This document shows, one piece after another, positions 25,806 through 35,216 of a stretch of 55,464 bases of DNA. Position numbers and translations under genes: made by a program. Source of the DNA: an uncultured Eubacterium sp. (GTDB lineage Bacteria > Bacillota > Clostridia > Lachnospirales > Lachnospiraceae). Under the pieces are notes generated by a model. The model worked only from the letters and a program-made list of their open reading frames with translations. It did no database searches and was not told the origin of the DNA. The DNA lies in the NCBI GenBank assembly GCA_910577225.1, contig CAJTMV010000025.1, positions 1-55,464 on the forward strand, written 5' to 3'. Each line of letters starts with the position of its first letter. Within the stretch, counting starts at the first letter, position 1.

Positions 25806-25886
25806 TTGAGGATATTCCTGTATTGCGTAGTCCGGATGAAAATATGCAGCTTTCTGGAAAGCTGCCAGATGAAATGGAGGAAGGGT

Positions 25887-26372
25887 ATGGGGTTATTTGA
25901 TTTTATGAAAGGAAAGAAGGAACTTTCGCTCGGCGCGCCAGTCAAAGGGGAATGCATTCCGATTGGCGAAGTGGCGGATCCGACTTTTGCAGATGAGATT
26001 TTAGGAAAAGGGATGGCAATCCGGCCATCGGATGGCAGAGTGTACGCGCCGGCTGACGGTAAAATAAGTACGGTGTTTCCAACCGGTCATGCCGTAGGTC
26101 TTACCACCGCAGACGGAGCGGAGCTTCTGATTCATGTGGGACTCGATACGGTTCAGTTAAAAGGAAAGCATTTTCAGGCGTTGGTGCAGGCGGATCAGCA
26201 GGTAAAAAAAGGGGATTTACTGCTGGAGGCCGATCTGGAAGCGATCAGGGGAGAAGGGTACGATACGGTCATTCCGATGATCATCTGCAACAGCGATGAA
26301 TTTTCGGATATCAAATGTAAGACGGAAGGTACGGCGGATATCGGGGAACAGGTAATGACTTATTCGAAATAA
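25887..26372 (+). CDS. PTS glucose-family EIIA component
   Basis: Soluble phosphocarrier of 161 aa. ATG 25887 follows GGAGGAAGG; the frame is open upstream but without a better start. The family features are VYAPADGKISTVFPTGHAVGLTT, the active-site histidine in ELLIHVGLDTVQLKGKHF near residue 93, and the DLEAIRGEGYDTVIPMI segment. It passes phosphate from HPr to the EIIB domain. It is followed 129 bp later by EIICB, with which it forms the complete transporter. It can also serve the separate EIIB remnant at 18467. Confidence 0.9.
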   Translation: MGLFDFMKGKKELSLGAPVKGECIPIGEVADPTFADEILGKGMAIRPSDGRVYAPADGKISTVFPTGHAVGLTTADGAELLIHVGLDTVQLKGKHFQALVQADQQVKKGDLLLEADLEAIRGEGYDTVIPMIICNSDEFSDIKCKTEGTADIGEQVMTYSK

Positions 26373-26501
26373 AGTTAGTTAGAGAGTTGGTCAGATAGAA
26401 GAGCTGGAAAACAGAAGCAATTTTCCGGCTGTCTATAGAAAATCATCGGGTATGCAACGTCGCCAGGTCGGAGTATATCCAAAACAAGGGGGTAAGTTTT
26501 T

Positions 26502-27959
26502 ATGATGAAATTTTTTCAGCGACTGGGTAAATCTTTGATGCTGCCAGTGGCATGTCTGCCAGTGTGTGGTATTCTGATGGGTATCGGGTATATCCTGGCG
26601 CCTGCGGCGATGGCAGGCGAAGTTGCCGGATTTACAGCCGGCGGAGCAATGTACACGGTTGGCCTTTTCCTGATTAAAGCGGGCGGCGCTTTGATAGACA
26701 ATATGGCATGGCTGTTTGCCATCGGCGTCGCTGTCGGGATGGCGGATGACGGAGACGGAACTGCAGGTCTTGCAGGACTCGTATCGTTTCTGATGATTAC
26801 GACTCTGTTAAGCAGCGCCACAGTAGCAGGCCTTACAGGAAGAGACGCGGATCCTGCATTTGGAAAGATCCAGAATCAGTTTATCGGTATTATCGCAGGT
26901 CTGATTGGTTCTTCCTGCTACAATAAGTTTAAGTCTACCAGGCTGCCGGACGCATTGTCCTTTTTCAGCGGCAAACGCGCGGTAGCAATTGTAACAGCAG
27001 TAGCATCCATTGCGACATCTGCCGTATTGTTTGTAATATGGCCGATCGTATATGGCGTATTAGTTGCAATCGGCAAGACGTTCTTAGGATGGGGCGCGAT
27101 CGGAGCTGGTGTTTATACGTTCTTTAACCGTCTGCTGATTCCATTTGGTCTGCATCACGCACTGAACTCTGTATTCTGGTTCGACGTTGCAGAGATTAAC
27201 GACCTTAAAAACTTCTGGGGCAATACAGGTGTATTTGGCGAAACAGGTATGTACATGACCGGATTCTTCCCATTTATGATGTTCGGACTTCCGGCAGCAT
27301 GTCTGGCTATGTATCATACGGCTAAGAAGGGGAAAAAGAAAGAAGTATACGGACTGTTTGCATCAGCGGCATTCTGTTCTTTCTTTACAGGTGTTACCGA
27401 GCCGATCGAGTTTGCATTTATGTTTATGGCTCCTGGTTTGTACGTCGTTCATGCGCTGCTGGCAGGCGTTACGTCGGCAATTACCGTGGCACTGCCAATC
27501 CGTGCAGGATTCTCATTCTCCGGCGGTGCGGTTGATATGGTATTAAGTTCCTTCCTGCCGCTGGCACAAAATCCATGGCTTTTGATTCCGGTCGGGCTGG
27601 CCGTAGGCGTTATTTACTATCTGGTATTCCGCGTCGTGATTACGGCGTTCAAACTTAAGACGCCGGGCCGCGAAGACGATGACGTGGAATCCGAAAAGAG
27701 AGTCGTACTTTCCAACGATAATTTTACAGAAGTGGCAAGAATCGTACTGGAAGGTCTGGGCGGCAAAGCGAATGTGAAATCTTTGGATAACTGTATTACA
27801 AGACTTCGTCTGGAAGTCAACGATTATACGAAAGTGGATGAAAAGAAGATTAAGTCGGCAGGTGTCGCAGGCGTTATGCGGCCGAGCAAGACATCTGTAC
27901 AGGTAATTATCGGTACCAAGGTACAATTCGTGGCGGACGAAATGAAGAAGATGTTATAA
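26502..27959 (+). CDS. PTS EIICB component, N-acetylglucosamine/glucose type (NagE-like)
   Basis: Membrane transporter of 485 aa with about ten membrane segments (EIIC, residues 1-385) and a C-terminal EIIB domain whose phosphorylated cysteine lies in LDNCITRLRL near residue 428. The stretches HHALNSVFWFDVAEINDL, GFFPFMMFGLPAACLAMY, FFTGVTEPIEFAFMF and LKTPGREDD closely parallel NagE, so N-acetylglucosamine is the most likely substrate, with glucose as the alternative. It lacks the fused EIIA of E. coli NagE; the separate EIIA gene upstream provides it. Two ATG codons stand in tandem at the start behind AAGGGGG. Confidence 0.88.
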   Translation: MMKFFQRLGKSLMLPVACLPVCGILMGIGYILAPAAMAGEVAGFTAGGAMYTVGLFLIKAGGALIDNMAWLFAIGVAVGMADDGDGTAGLAGLVSFLMITTLLSSATVAGLTGRDADPAFGKIQNQFIGIIAGLIGSSCYNKFKSTRLPDALSFFSGKRAVAIVTAVASIATSAVLFVIWPIVYGVLVAIGKTFLGWGAIGAGVYTFFNRLLIPFGLHHALNSVFWFDVAEINDLKNFWGNTGVFGETGMYMTGFFPFMMFGLPAACLAMYHTAKKGKKKEVYGLFASAAFCSFFTGVTEPIEFAFMFMAPGLYVVHALLAGVTSAITVALPIRAGFSFSGGAVDMVLSSFLPLAQNPWLLIPVGLAVGVIYYLVFRVVITAFKLKTPGREDDDVESEKRVVLSNDNFTEVARIVLEGLGGKANVKSLDNCITRLRLEVNDYTKVDEKKIKSAGVAGVMRPSKTSVQVIIGTKVQFVADEMKKML

Positions 27960-27990
27960 AAGTGTAGAGTTATGAATGAAAATCCTGGCA

Positions 27991-28027
27991 TACCGGAGGC
28001 TTCGCGGAGTCTCCGGTAATCTTTTTG
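27991..28027 (+). terminator. Terminator after EIICB
   Basis: TACCGGAG ... CTCCGGTA stem followed by ATCTTTTTGTT, 32 bp after the stop codon. Confidence 0.85.
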
Positions 28028-28035
28028 TTACCGTC

Positions 28036-28064
28036 TTGTTCGTTTTGTTTTCTTGCGGTATACT
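28036..28064 (+). promoter_or_regulatory. Promoter of the RNase E/G gene
   Basis: TTGTTC (28036-28041), 17-bp spacer, TATACT (28059-28064), about 65 bp before the ATG and directly after the preceding terminator. Confidence 0.6.
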
Positions 28065-28128
28065 TACGGTACGGCGGGAATGATTTTAAGACACGCTGGG
28101 AAGACAGAGGAAGACAGGAGGATAGCAT

Positions 28129-29340
28129 ATGAAAAAATTACTGATTACATCGGAACAGCTGTTCCATCCGCAAATTCGTCAGACCATGCGTTATCAGGTC
28201 TGCGCTTTGTATGAAGACAGCCGTATGATAGAAACAGAGCTGCATCGTGCGGACACAGAAACGATACTGAATCATATTTATGTGGCGCGGGTGAAAAATG
28301 TGGTTGCCAGTCTGCATGCGGCATTTGTCGAGATTGCACAGGGAAACGTCTGTTATCTTCCGCTGGAAGATTTAAAACATCCGCTGTTTACGAAAAAGAT
28401 ATCGAAAAAGACACTGGTGGCAGGAGACGAGCTGGTCGTGCAGGTAGCGAAGGAAGCGGTAAAGACGAAAGATCCCGTTGTAACGACAAACCTGAGCTTT
28501 GCGGGTGAATATCTCGTACTGACAAGCTCCAACTGCAGAATTGGAATCTCTTCGAAAATATCCCGGCAGGAGCGTGTCCGGCTGCATGCATTTGCACAGA
28601 CACTGCTCCGGGAGCATGCGTGTGAAACAGAAGGTTTCGGTCTGATTTTCCGTACGAATGCGGCAAATGCGTCAGAAGAGGATATACGGGAAGAATTTGC
28701 GCGGTTATGGTCTGAATATCAGACGCTTTGTGCGCATGCCGCTGCAAGAACCGCCTATTCCTGTCTGCGCAAAGAACCGCCGTTTTATTTAAAAATGCTG
28801 ACGGATACGGATAAAACAGAGCTGGAAGAGGTGGTGACCGACGACCGCATGGTGTTCGAAGAACTAAAGCAGAGCGCATCCGGTCATTTTTCCGTACGTT
28901 TTTATGAAGACCGGCTGCTGCCGCTGCCACGGTTATACAATGTCGCCGGTCAGATCGAAGCGGCGTTAAAACCGCGCGTCTGGCTGAAATCAGGCGCGAA
29001 TCTCGTGATCGAGCCGACGGAGGCGCTGACCGTTGTCGATGTAAACAGCGGGAAAAATATCGCAAAGAAGGACAAAGCGCTGAATCTTTACAAAATTAAT
29101 CTGGAAGCGGCAAAGGAGCTTGCTTTTCAGCTGCGTCTGCGCAATCTTTCCGGTATTATTGTCACGGATTTTATCGATATGCAGGAAGAAGAATGGAAGC
29201 AAAAGCTGATGGAGCAGCTGCGTGTATATCTCAGACAGGATCCGGTTCCGGCCACACTGGTTGACATGACAAAGCTGGGCCTGATAGAAATTACGCGAAA
29301 AAAGAAAAAAAAGCCGCTGGCGGAGCAGCTTTGCGTATAA
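28129..29340 (+). CDS. rng: Ribonuclease E/G family protein
   Basis: Endoribonuclease of 403 aa that processes rRNA and initiates mRNA decay. An S1-like RNA-binding region spans about residues 35-120 (NHIYVARVKNVVASLHAAFVEI). The catalytic Mg-binding segment is EALTVVDVNSGKNI near residue 300, with a second aspartate in GIIVTDFIDM near 345. The end, MTKLGLIEITRKKKKKPLAEQL, matches RNase G. Length is at the short end for bacterial RNase G. GGAGG precedes the ATG. In many Clostridia rplU/rpmA follow; here the next genes are convergent potassium genes, so the locus is rearranged. Confidence 0.9.
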   Translation: MKKLLITSEQLFHPQIRQTMRYQVCALYEDSRMIETELHRADTETILNHIYVARVKNVVASLHAAFVEIAQGNVCYLPLEDLKHPLFTKKISKKTLVAGDELVVQVAKEAVKTKDPVVTTNLSFAGEYLVLTSSNCRIGISSKISRQERVRLHAFAQTLLREHACETEGFGLIFRTNAANASEEDIREEFARLWSEYQTLCAHAAARTAYSCLRKEPPFYLKMLTDTDKTELEEVVTDDRMVFEELKQSASGHFSVRFYEDRLLPLPRLYNVAGQIEAALKPRVWLKSGANLVIEPTEALTVVDVNSGKNIAKKDKALNLYKINLEAAKELAFQLRLRNLSGIIVTDFIDMQEEEWKQKLMEQLRVYLRQDPVPATLVDMTKLGLIEITRKKKKKPLAEQLCV

Positions 29341-29349
29341 GAAAAAAGA

Positions 29350-29390
29350 CATACTCTGAAAGGGTAAGGGCACGTTTCTTTCAGAGTATG
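29350..29390. terminator. Bidirectional terminator between rng and ktrA
   Basis: CATACTCTGAAAG and CTTTCAGAGTATG form a perfect 13-bp stem between the convergent stop codons. A-rich sequence precedes it on one side, giving a T-run for the minus-strand transcript. Confidence 0.8.
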
Positions 29391-29399
29391 TAAGGACAG

Positions 29400-30062
29400 T
29401 CAGGAGATCAGCTCTCCGATATATTTTTTGTCGGTAATGACAAGTACGCTGTCGCCGCGGCGGAATGGCTGGTCAGGACTGATATTTGTCGTCAGCTCCT
29501 CGTCGCGCCGCAGTGCGACGACGTTTAATTTATGTTTTTGCCGCAAAGACAGTTCTTTCAGATTTTTTCCGATCCACTCTTCTTTGACAGAGATCTCTAC
29601 CATCCGCACTCTTTTTGACAGTTCGAAGAAATCGATAAAGTTGCCGTTGACAATGTTTCTCGCTACGCGGATACCGCCGTCCCGTTCCGGCGTTACGATT
29701 TTATCGGCGCCGATGCGCTCTAAAATGGATGTCATCGTTTTGTTTCCGGACTTTGCCAGAATAAAAGGCACGCCGGCTTCTTTGGCAGCCATAATCGCCA
29801 TAATGCTCGCTTCCAGACAGCTTGTGATCGTTACGATTACGCCGTCCATATTGGAAAGGCCGAGCGTATCAAAGGCATGCAGCTCGGTAGCGTCTACCTG
29901 GATGGCCATGGTAACATGCGGCGCGATATCGCTGACGAGATCTTCATCTTTATCGATAGCCATAACGTCCGCGCCGGCGGCCATTAGTTCTTCCGCCACG
30001 CTGCGGCCAAACTCTCCCAGTCCGAAAATGGCATAGGATTTTCTGCTTTCCTGCTTTTTCAT
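29400..30062 (-). CDS. ktrA: Potassium uptake regulatory subunit, TrkA/KtrA family
   Basis: Cytoplasmic RCK protein of 220 aa. The RCK-N Rossmann domain contains AIFGLGEFGRSVAEEL near residue 11 and the adenosine-binding acidic residue in MAIDKDEDL. The RCK-C domain spans about 135-218 (VRMVEISVKEEWIGKNLKEL). A single RCK module is the KtrA/KtrC type, which gates the KtrB channel in response to nucleotides. AGGAG precedes the ATG. It is the second gene of a minus-strand ktrB-ktrA pair, 38 bp after ktrB. Confidence 0.88.
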   Translation of the reverse strand: MKKQESRKSYAIFGLGEFGRSVAEELMAAGADVMAIDKDEDLVSDIAPHVTMAIQVDATELHAFDTLGLSNMDGVIVTITSCLEASIMAIMAAKEAGVPFILAKSGNKTMTSILERIGADKIVTPERDGGIRVARNIVNGNFIDFFELSKRVRMVEISVKEEWIGKNLKELSLRQKHKLNVVALRRDEELTTNISPDQPFRRGDSVLVITDKKYIGELIS

Positions 30063-30100
30063 AATTTTACTCCTGTTCTGATTTGATAGATAGTTCTGTA

Positions 30101-31465
30101 TTAGCCGACGGCCACATGTTCTTCAGGCAGCTTCGCGGCAATCTGACGGTCACGGATCGTAAATACGAGTACCATGGAGATCGGGCCGATGCGTCCCAGA
30201 TACATGCAAAAACATAAAAGAATCTTTCCGGCTGCACCGATCACGGAAGTATAATCTCTGGAAATACCGACAGTACCAAGCGCGCTGTAAACTTCAAAAA
30301 TCTGGTCTGCCGCGGAGCCCGGTTCAAAAAGCGTCAGGATAATGATCGCGGCGATACTGACAAAGAAACTGATCAGTACGACAGACAGCGCTTTTCTGGC
30401 CGTTTTGGGAGAAATCCTGCGGTGAAAGCAGATAATATCTTCGCGGCCCCGGATCGTGGCTATGACTGCCAGAAAAATAATCGCAAATGTCGTTGTCTTG
30501 ACTCCGCCGGCGGTACCGACCGGAGAGCCGCCCGTAAACATCAAAAACAGCGTGACAATCACAGAAGGCGTCGTCAGTCCCTTTTGCGGAATCGTTACAA
30601 ATCCAGCCGTACGCGTAGTGACGGACTGGAAACAGGCGGCAAGTATTTTTTGTCCAATCGTAAAGCTGCCGATCGTCTCGGGATTATGGTATTCAAACGC
30701 AAAGTATAAAACAGCTCCGGCAATCAGTAAAAACGCGGTCATAACGAGCACAATTTTGGAATGCAGCTTTAACTGTTCGAAAATACGCCGGTTTCCGCTC
30801 TCTTTCCGCAGCTTTTTTTTCATCACATCCAAAAGATCAAACCATACGATAAAACCAAGACCGCTGATAATAATCAGCGACATGGTAACGACGTTGATCC
30901 AAAGATCATGCACATAAGGGATAAAGCTGTCTGCCCCGATCAGATCGATACCGGCGTTGCAAAACGCGGACACCGCGTGAAATACGGCATACCAGATACC
31001 TTTGGGTCCAAATTCGGATACAAATACGGGCAGATAGCATACCGCGCCGATGCCTTCCACAAGAAACGTACCAAGAACGACTTTGTGCAAAAACCGGACA
31101 AGACCCTTCATGGTTTCCAGATTGAACGCGTCGCCCAGAAGCATCCGGCTGCTCAGGGACAGCTTTTTGCCCAGAAGCATCGTAAAAACAGTCGTAATCG
31201 CAATTACGCCAAGTCCGCCGATCTGGATTAAAAGCAGTATGATGATATGTCCAAACAGGTTCCAGTGGGACGCTGTTGTGACCGTAACGAGTCCGGTGAC
31301 GCACACACAGCTGGTCGCGGTAAACAGAGCGTCTAAAAACGGCGTCGCCGTCCCGTCCGCCGACGTAAACGGTGTTGCCAGCAGCAGCGCTCCAATCAGG
31401 ATCACGAGTAAAAAACTAAGCGTAATAATCTGTGTTGTAGTCAGATGCTTTTGTAAAACTTCCAT
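30101..31465 (-). CDS. ktrB: Potassium transporter membrane subunit, TrkH/KtrB family
   Basis: Polytopic membrane protein of 454 aa with the four-fold M1-P-M2 repeats of the SKT superfamily. Filter-like loops are visible: TATSCVCVTGLVTV near residue 50, SAFCNAGIDL near 165, SVTTRTAGF near 286 and YSALGTVGISRDYT near 400. Each has the conserved filter glycine. Paired with the downstream single-RCK ktrA it should form a KtrAB-type potassium (often sodium-linked) uptake system. A GGAGG-like site precedes the ATG. The 274-bp region upstream is divergent to the DUF1294 gene and contains no gene. Confidence 0.9.
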   Translation of the reverse strand: MEVLQKHLTTTQIITLSFLLVILIGALLLATPFTSADGTATPFLDALFTATSCVCVTGLVTVTTASHWNLFGHIIILLLIQIGGLGVIAITTVFTMLLGKKLSLSSRMLLGDAFNLETMKGLVRFLHKVVLGTFLVEGIGAVCYLPVFVSEFGPKGIWYAVFHAVSAFCNAGIDLIGADSFIPYVHDLWINVVTMSLIIISGLGFIVWFDLLDVMKKKLRKESGNRRIFEQLKLHSKIVLVMTAFLLIAGAVLYFAFEYHNPETIGSFTIGQKILAACFQSVTTRTAGFVTIPQKGLTTPSVIVTLFLMFTGGSPVGTAGGVKTTTFAIIFLAVIATIRGREDIICFHRRISPKTARKALSVVLISFFVSIAAIIILTLFEPGSAADQIFEVYSALGTVGISRDYTSVIGAAGKILLCFCMYLGRIGPISMVLVFTIRDRQIAAKLPEEHVAVG

Positions 31466-31739
31466 TTCAGCCTCCGCATATTGTTTTTATAAAAGTTAAG
31501 TATAGCAAATGTATGGAAAACATGCAATAAAAATGAAACAATTGCAGCGGATTTGAGTCATCCATATTACTGTTCTCACCAGGGGCTTGCGTGTACTGAA
31601 AATCCGTAAGAACGCGTAAATTCAGCCGGGAGTGCATTCAGCTCATGGAAAATATCTTGCCAAATTGCTGCAGTTATGTAAAAATAGGACTGAAAATCCT
31701 TACATTATGAGTATGCTACGATAGAAAGAGAGACCTGTT

Positions 31740-32009
31740 ATGATCACAAATCAAATGATTTTCCTGTACCTGTCCGCGGTGAATCTGCTTGCTTTTTCCC
31801 TGTTTGGCATCGATAAGTGGAAAGCCGTGCATCACAAATGGCGGGTACAGGAGGCGGTGCTGCTTGGATGTTCCTTTGCCGGCGGCGCGCTGGGGGCGCT
31901 TCTTGCCATGCATCTGTTCCGGCATAAGACGCACAAACCGCGTTTTCGGGTAGGGGTGCGCCTGATGCTTGCGGTACAGATCGTTTTACTTATATATCTA
32001 AAACTGTAA
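31740..32009 (+). CDS. DUF1294 small membrane protein
   Basis: Protein of 89 aa. The family pattern is clear: an N-terminal hydrophobic segment followed by FGIDKWKAVHHKWRVQEAVLL and GGALGALLAMHLFRHKTHKPRF, then a last hydrophobic helix. Two or three membrane helices are expected. The function of DUF1294 proteins is not known. It appears to be a single-gene unit, followed closely by the promoter of the aromatic-acid operon. Confidence 0.85.
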   Translation: MITNQMIFLYLSAVNLLAFSLFGIDKWKAVHHKWRVQEAVLLGCSFAGGALGALLAMHLFRHKTHKPRFRVGVRLMLAVQIVLLIYLKL

Positions 32010-32030
32010 GTTTCTCCCGGCAAATTTTAG

Positions 32031-32059
32031 TGGCACATACACGCAATTTATGATAGAAT
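32031..32059 (+). promoter_or_regulatory. Promoter of the paaK-ior operon
   Basis: TGGCAC (32031-32036), 17-bp spacer and TAGAAT (32054-32059) lie 58 bp before the paaK start. Confidence 0.55.
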
Positions 32060-32116
32060 ATGACCATATGCGTAAAAAGTCAGTTCAAAAATATACATAT
32101 CGAAGGAGACAATACA

Positions 32117-33415
32117 ATGATTTGGGCAAAAGAAGAGACAATGTCGCGGGACGAAATCGAAGCCATTCAGCTTGCGAGACTGCAGGAGACCGTTACGCGC
32201 GTGTACGAAAAAGTGCAGCCGTATCGTAAAAAAATGGATGAGGCCGGCGTAAAGCCGCAGGATATCCGTTCGCTTGCAGATCTAAAGAGACTGCCGTTTG
32301 TTACGAAGCAGGATATGCGGGACAATTATCCGTTTGGGCTGTTTGCCGTTCCAAAGGACGACCTGGTCAGGATTCATGCTTCCAGCGGTACGACCGGTAA
32401 GCCGACGGTCGTCGGATATACGAGACGAGATCTGGATGTCTGGACCGAAACCGTGTCCAGAATCGCCGCGATGGGCGGAGCCACGAAAAAAGACGTGGCA
32501 CAGATCTGCTTTGGATATGGGATGTTTACCGGCGCGCTCGGACTTCATTACGGACTGGAAAAGATCGGCGCTGCGATGGTGCCGTCCTCTACCGGAAATA
32601 CGGAAAAACAGATTATGTTTATGAAAGATTTCGGCACCACGCTGCTGGTAGCGACGCCGTCTTATGCGCTGCGCATCGGTGAAGTAGCCATGCAGATGGG
32701 CCTGGATCCGAAAAAAGATCTCAGGGTAAGCATCGGCCTGCTGGGCAGCGAGCTGTTAACCGAAGCGATGCGAACGGAAATGCATAAGTTATGGGGCGAG
32801 GAGATGCTCGTAACGTCCAACTACGGCATGAGCGAGCTCAATGGCCCGGGAGTGTCCGGAGAGTGTGAATATTTATGCGGGATGCATGTGAATGAAGACT
32901 TTTTTATTCCGGAAATTATAGATCCGAAAACCGGCGAAGTACTGCCGGCAGGAGAAAAAGGAGAACTGGTAATCACATGTATCTATAAGGAAGCGCTGCC
33001 GCTGATCCGTTATCGTACGAAAGATATTACAAGACTGATCTATGAGCCTTGCAAATGCGGCCGCACGACTGTACGTATGGAAAATCTGGACGGCCGTACG
33101 GATGATATGTTAAAAATCCGCGGCGTAAACGTATTTCCGAGTCAGATCGAAGAAGTGCTGCTTGGCATCGATGAAATCGGGCCGCACTACGAGATTATCG
33201 TTACAAGAGCAAACCATACCGATAAACTGGAAATCCGCGTAGAGCTTGCCGAACCGGTAGACGAGTTTAGAAAACTGCAGGCGCTTGAGACAAAGATCCG
33301 GCATAAGCTGCGCATCGTTTTGGGGCTGGATGCCAAAATACGTCTGGAGTCCCCGAATACGCTGCAGCGATTTGAAGGCAAGGCGCAGAGAGTCAAAGAT
33401 CTGAGAAATGTGTGA
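32117..33415 (+). CDS. paaK: Phenylacetate-CoA ligase (AMP-forming)
   Basis: Adenylate-forming enzyme of 432 aa that links aryl-acetates to CoA. The ATG at 32117 follows GAAGGAGAC. The AMP-binding signature SSGTTGKPTVVGYT is near residue 93, SNYGMSELNGPG near 235, RYRTKDITRLI near 300 and the DGRTDDMLKIRGVNVFPSQIE motif near 325. The C-terminal AMP-binding domain is of PaaK type. Together with indolepyruvate oxidoreductase it can interconvert aryl-acetyl-CoA and the free aryl-acetate during aromatic amino acid fermentation. Confidence 0.9.
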   Translation: MIWAKEETMSRDEIEAIQLARLQETVTRVYEKVQPYRKKMDEAGVKPQDIRSLADLKRLPFVTKQDMRDNYPFGLFAVPKDDLVRIHASSGTTGKPTVVGYTRRDLDVWTETVSRIAAMGGATKKDVAQICFGYGMFTGALGLHYGLEKIGAAMVPSSTGNTEKQIMFMKDFGTTLLVATPSYALRIGEVAMQMGLDPKKDLRVSIGLLGSELLTEAMRTEMHKLWGEEMLVTSNYGMSELNGPGVSGECEYLCGMHVNEDFFIPEIIDPKTGEVLPAGEKGELVITCIYKEALPLIRYRTKDITRLIYEPCKCGRTTVRMENLDGRTDDMLKIRGVNVFPSQIEEVLLGIDEIGPHYEIIVTRANHTDKLEIRVELAEPVDEFRKLQALETKIRHKLRIVLGLDAKIRLESPNTLQRFEGKAQRVKDLRNV

Positions 33416-33446
33416 AACGGAAAAAGAAGAAAGGAAGTATCGAAAA

Positions 33447-35183
33447 GTGGAAAAAAAGATTATGCTTGGAAATGAGGCAATTGCACGAGGCGCCTATGAA
33501 GCAGGAGTAAAAGTGTCCGCCGCCTATCCTGGTACGCCAAGTACAGAAATCAGTGAACATATCGCATTATATGAGGAAATTTACGCAGAGTGGTCTCCAA
33601 ATGAAAAGGTGGCTGCAGAAGTCGCAATCGGCGCGTCGGTCAGCGGCGTGCGGGCAATGGCGTCGATGAAGCACGTAGGACTTAACGTGGCGAGCGATCC
33701 GCTTTATACCGTATCCTACAGCGGGGTAAACGGCGGACTGGTATTGGTCGCGGCAGATGATCCGGGACTATACAGCTCGCAGAACGAGCAGGATACCCGC
33801 TGCGTGGCACGGGCCGCGATGGTGCCGGTACTGGAGCCTTCCGACAGCCAGGAAGCGAAGGATTTTGTAAAATTTGCTTATGAGCTCAGCGAGAAATACG
33901 ATACGCCGGTGATTGTGCGCACAACGACACGCCTGGCGCATTCACAGGGAACGGTAACGATGGAAGAAAGAATCGTGCCGGAGGATAAAGTATATGAAAG
34001 AAATCCTGCAAAATTTGTTATGATGCCGGCCAATGCGATCGGGCGGCACGTATATGTGGAACAACGGATGAAGGCACTGGCAGAGGACGGCAGTAAGTTT
34101 TCCATTAACCGCGCAGAGTATAACGATACGTCGATCGGATTTATTACGAGCGGCATTCCGTATCAGTATGTCAAAGAGGCATGTCCAAACGCTTCGGTAT
34201 TAAAGCTGGGAATGGTTCACCCGCTTCCGAAAAAACTGATCGAAGAGTTCGCCTCCAAAGTAGACAAACTGTACATATTCGAAGAACTTGAGCCTGTAGT
34301 GGAAGAACAGGTAAAATCCTGGGGAATCCGGGCGATTGGAAAAGAACTGTTTACCGTACAGGGTGAATATTCTGCAAACATGATCCGTGAAAAGGTCTTA
34401 AAAGAAAACTTACAAAACAAAGAGCCGGCGACGGTTCCGTCCAGACCGCCGATTTTATGTCCGGGCTGCCCGCACAGAAGCGTTTTTTCCGTTTTGAAAC
34501 GTCTGGGCATCCATGCAGCCGGAGATATCGGATGCTATACGCTCGGCGCCGTGCCGCCGCTTAGCGTGATCGATACGACGATCTGCATGGGCGCGAGCAT
34601 TTCCACACTGCATGGGATGGAAAAGGCCAAAGGAAAAGAGTATATCAAAAACTGGGTGGCGGTCATTGGCGATTCCACATTTATGCATACGGGCGTAAAC
34701 TCTTTGATGAACATGGTATACAATCAGGGAACCGGAACCGTGATCATTCTGGACAATTCCACGACAGGCATGACCGGACATCAGGATCATGCCGCGACAG
34801 GAAAAACGTTAAAAGGTCAGACCGTTTTGGCAATCAGCATTTACGATCTGTGTAAATCCATGGGAATCGAACATGTCGTCGAAGTCGATGCGTTTGATAC
34901 CGCGCAGCTGGAGCGTATCATAAAAGAAGAGACAGCTGCGGACGCCGTTTCTGTCATTATTACAAAAGCCCCTTGCGTTCTGTTAAAAGGAAACGTATTT
35001 CCATATAAGTGCCAGCCGGTGGAAGATCAGTGCAAAAAGTGCGGGATGTGTCTTAAGCCAGGCTGTCCGGCACTGACAAAAAAAGCAGACGGCACGATTG
35101 CCATCGACGATACGATGTGCAATGGCTGCGGGCTGTGCGAACAGTTGTGTAAATTTGGCGCGATCAGGCGGGTACAGGCATAA
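33447..35183 (+). CDS. iorA: Indolepyruvate ferredoxin oxidoreductase, alpha subunit
   Basis: TPP- and Fe-S-dependent subunit of 578 aa that oxidises aryl-pyruvates (indolepyruvate, phenylpyruvate) to aryl-acetyl-CoA with ferredoxin. The start is taken as GTG 33447 (AAAGGAAGT upstream; protein begins VEKKIMLGNEAIARGAYEAG); an ATG at 33408, overlapping paaK, has no ribosome site. AAYPGTPSTEI is the pyrimidine-domain motif, and CPGCPHRSVF and IGDSTFMHTG are TPP-site motifs. At the C-terminus are CKKCGMCLKPGCP and CNGCGLCEQLC, two ferredoxin-type 4Fe-4S motifs (one slightly atypical). Confidence 0.93.
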   Translation: MEKKIMLGNEAIARGAYEAGVKVSAAYPGTPSTEISEHIALYEEIYAEWSPNEKVAAEVAIGASVSGVRAMASMKHVGLNVASDPLYTVSYSGVNGGLVLVAADDPGLYSSQNEQDTRCVARAAMVPVLEPSDSQEAKDFVKFAYELSEKYDTPVIVRTTTRLAHSQGTVTMEERIVPEDKVYERNPAKFVMMPANAIGRHVYVEQRMKALAEDGSKFSINRAEYNDTSIGFITSGIPYQYVKEACPNASVLKLGMVHPLPKKLIEEFASKVDKLYIFEELEPVVEEQVKSWGIRAIGKELFTVQGEYSANMIREKVLKENLQNKEPATVPSRPPILCPGCPHRSVFSVLKRLGIHAAGDIGCYTLGAVPPLSVIDTTICMGASISTLHGMEKAKGKEYIKNWVAVIGDSTFMHTGVNSLMNMVYNQGTGTVIILDNSTTGMTGHQDHAATGKTLKGQTVLAISIYDLCKSMGIEHVVEVDAFDTAQLERIIKEETAADAVSVIITKAPCVLLKGNVFPYKCQPVEDQCKKCGMCLKPGCPALTKKADGTIAIDDTMCNGCGLCEQLCKFGAIRRVQA

Positions 35184-35216
35184 AAAAACAGATCCAGACA
35201 GGTACAGGAGGAAACT

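Noticed and set aside
28388..29065. Minus-strand 225-codon frame opposite RNase E/G
   Set aside because: It is antisense to the catalytic region of rng, with no family features.
29428..30036. Plus-strand 202-codon Ser/Ile-rich frame opposite ktrA
   Set aside because: It is the complement of the RCK protein gene. The Ser/Thr/Ile-rich composition is typical of an antisense frame.
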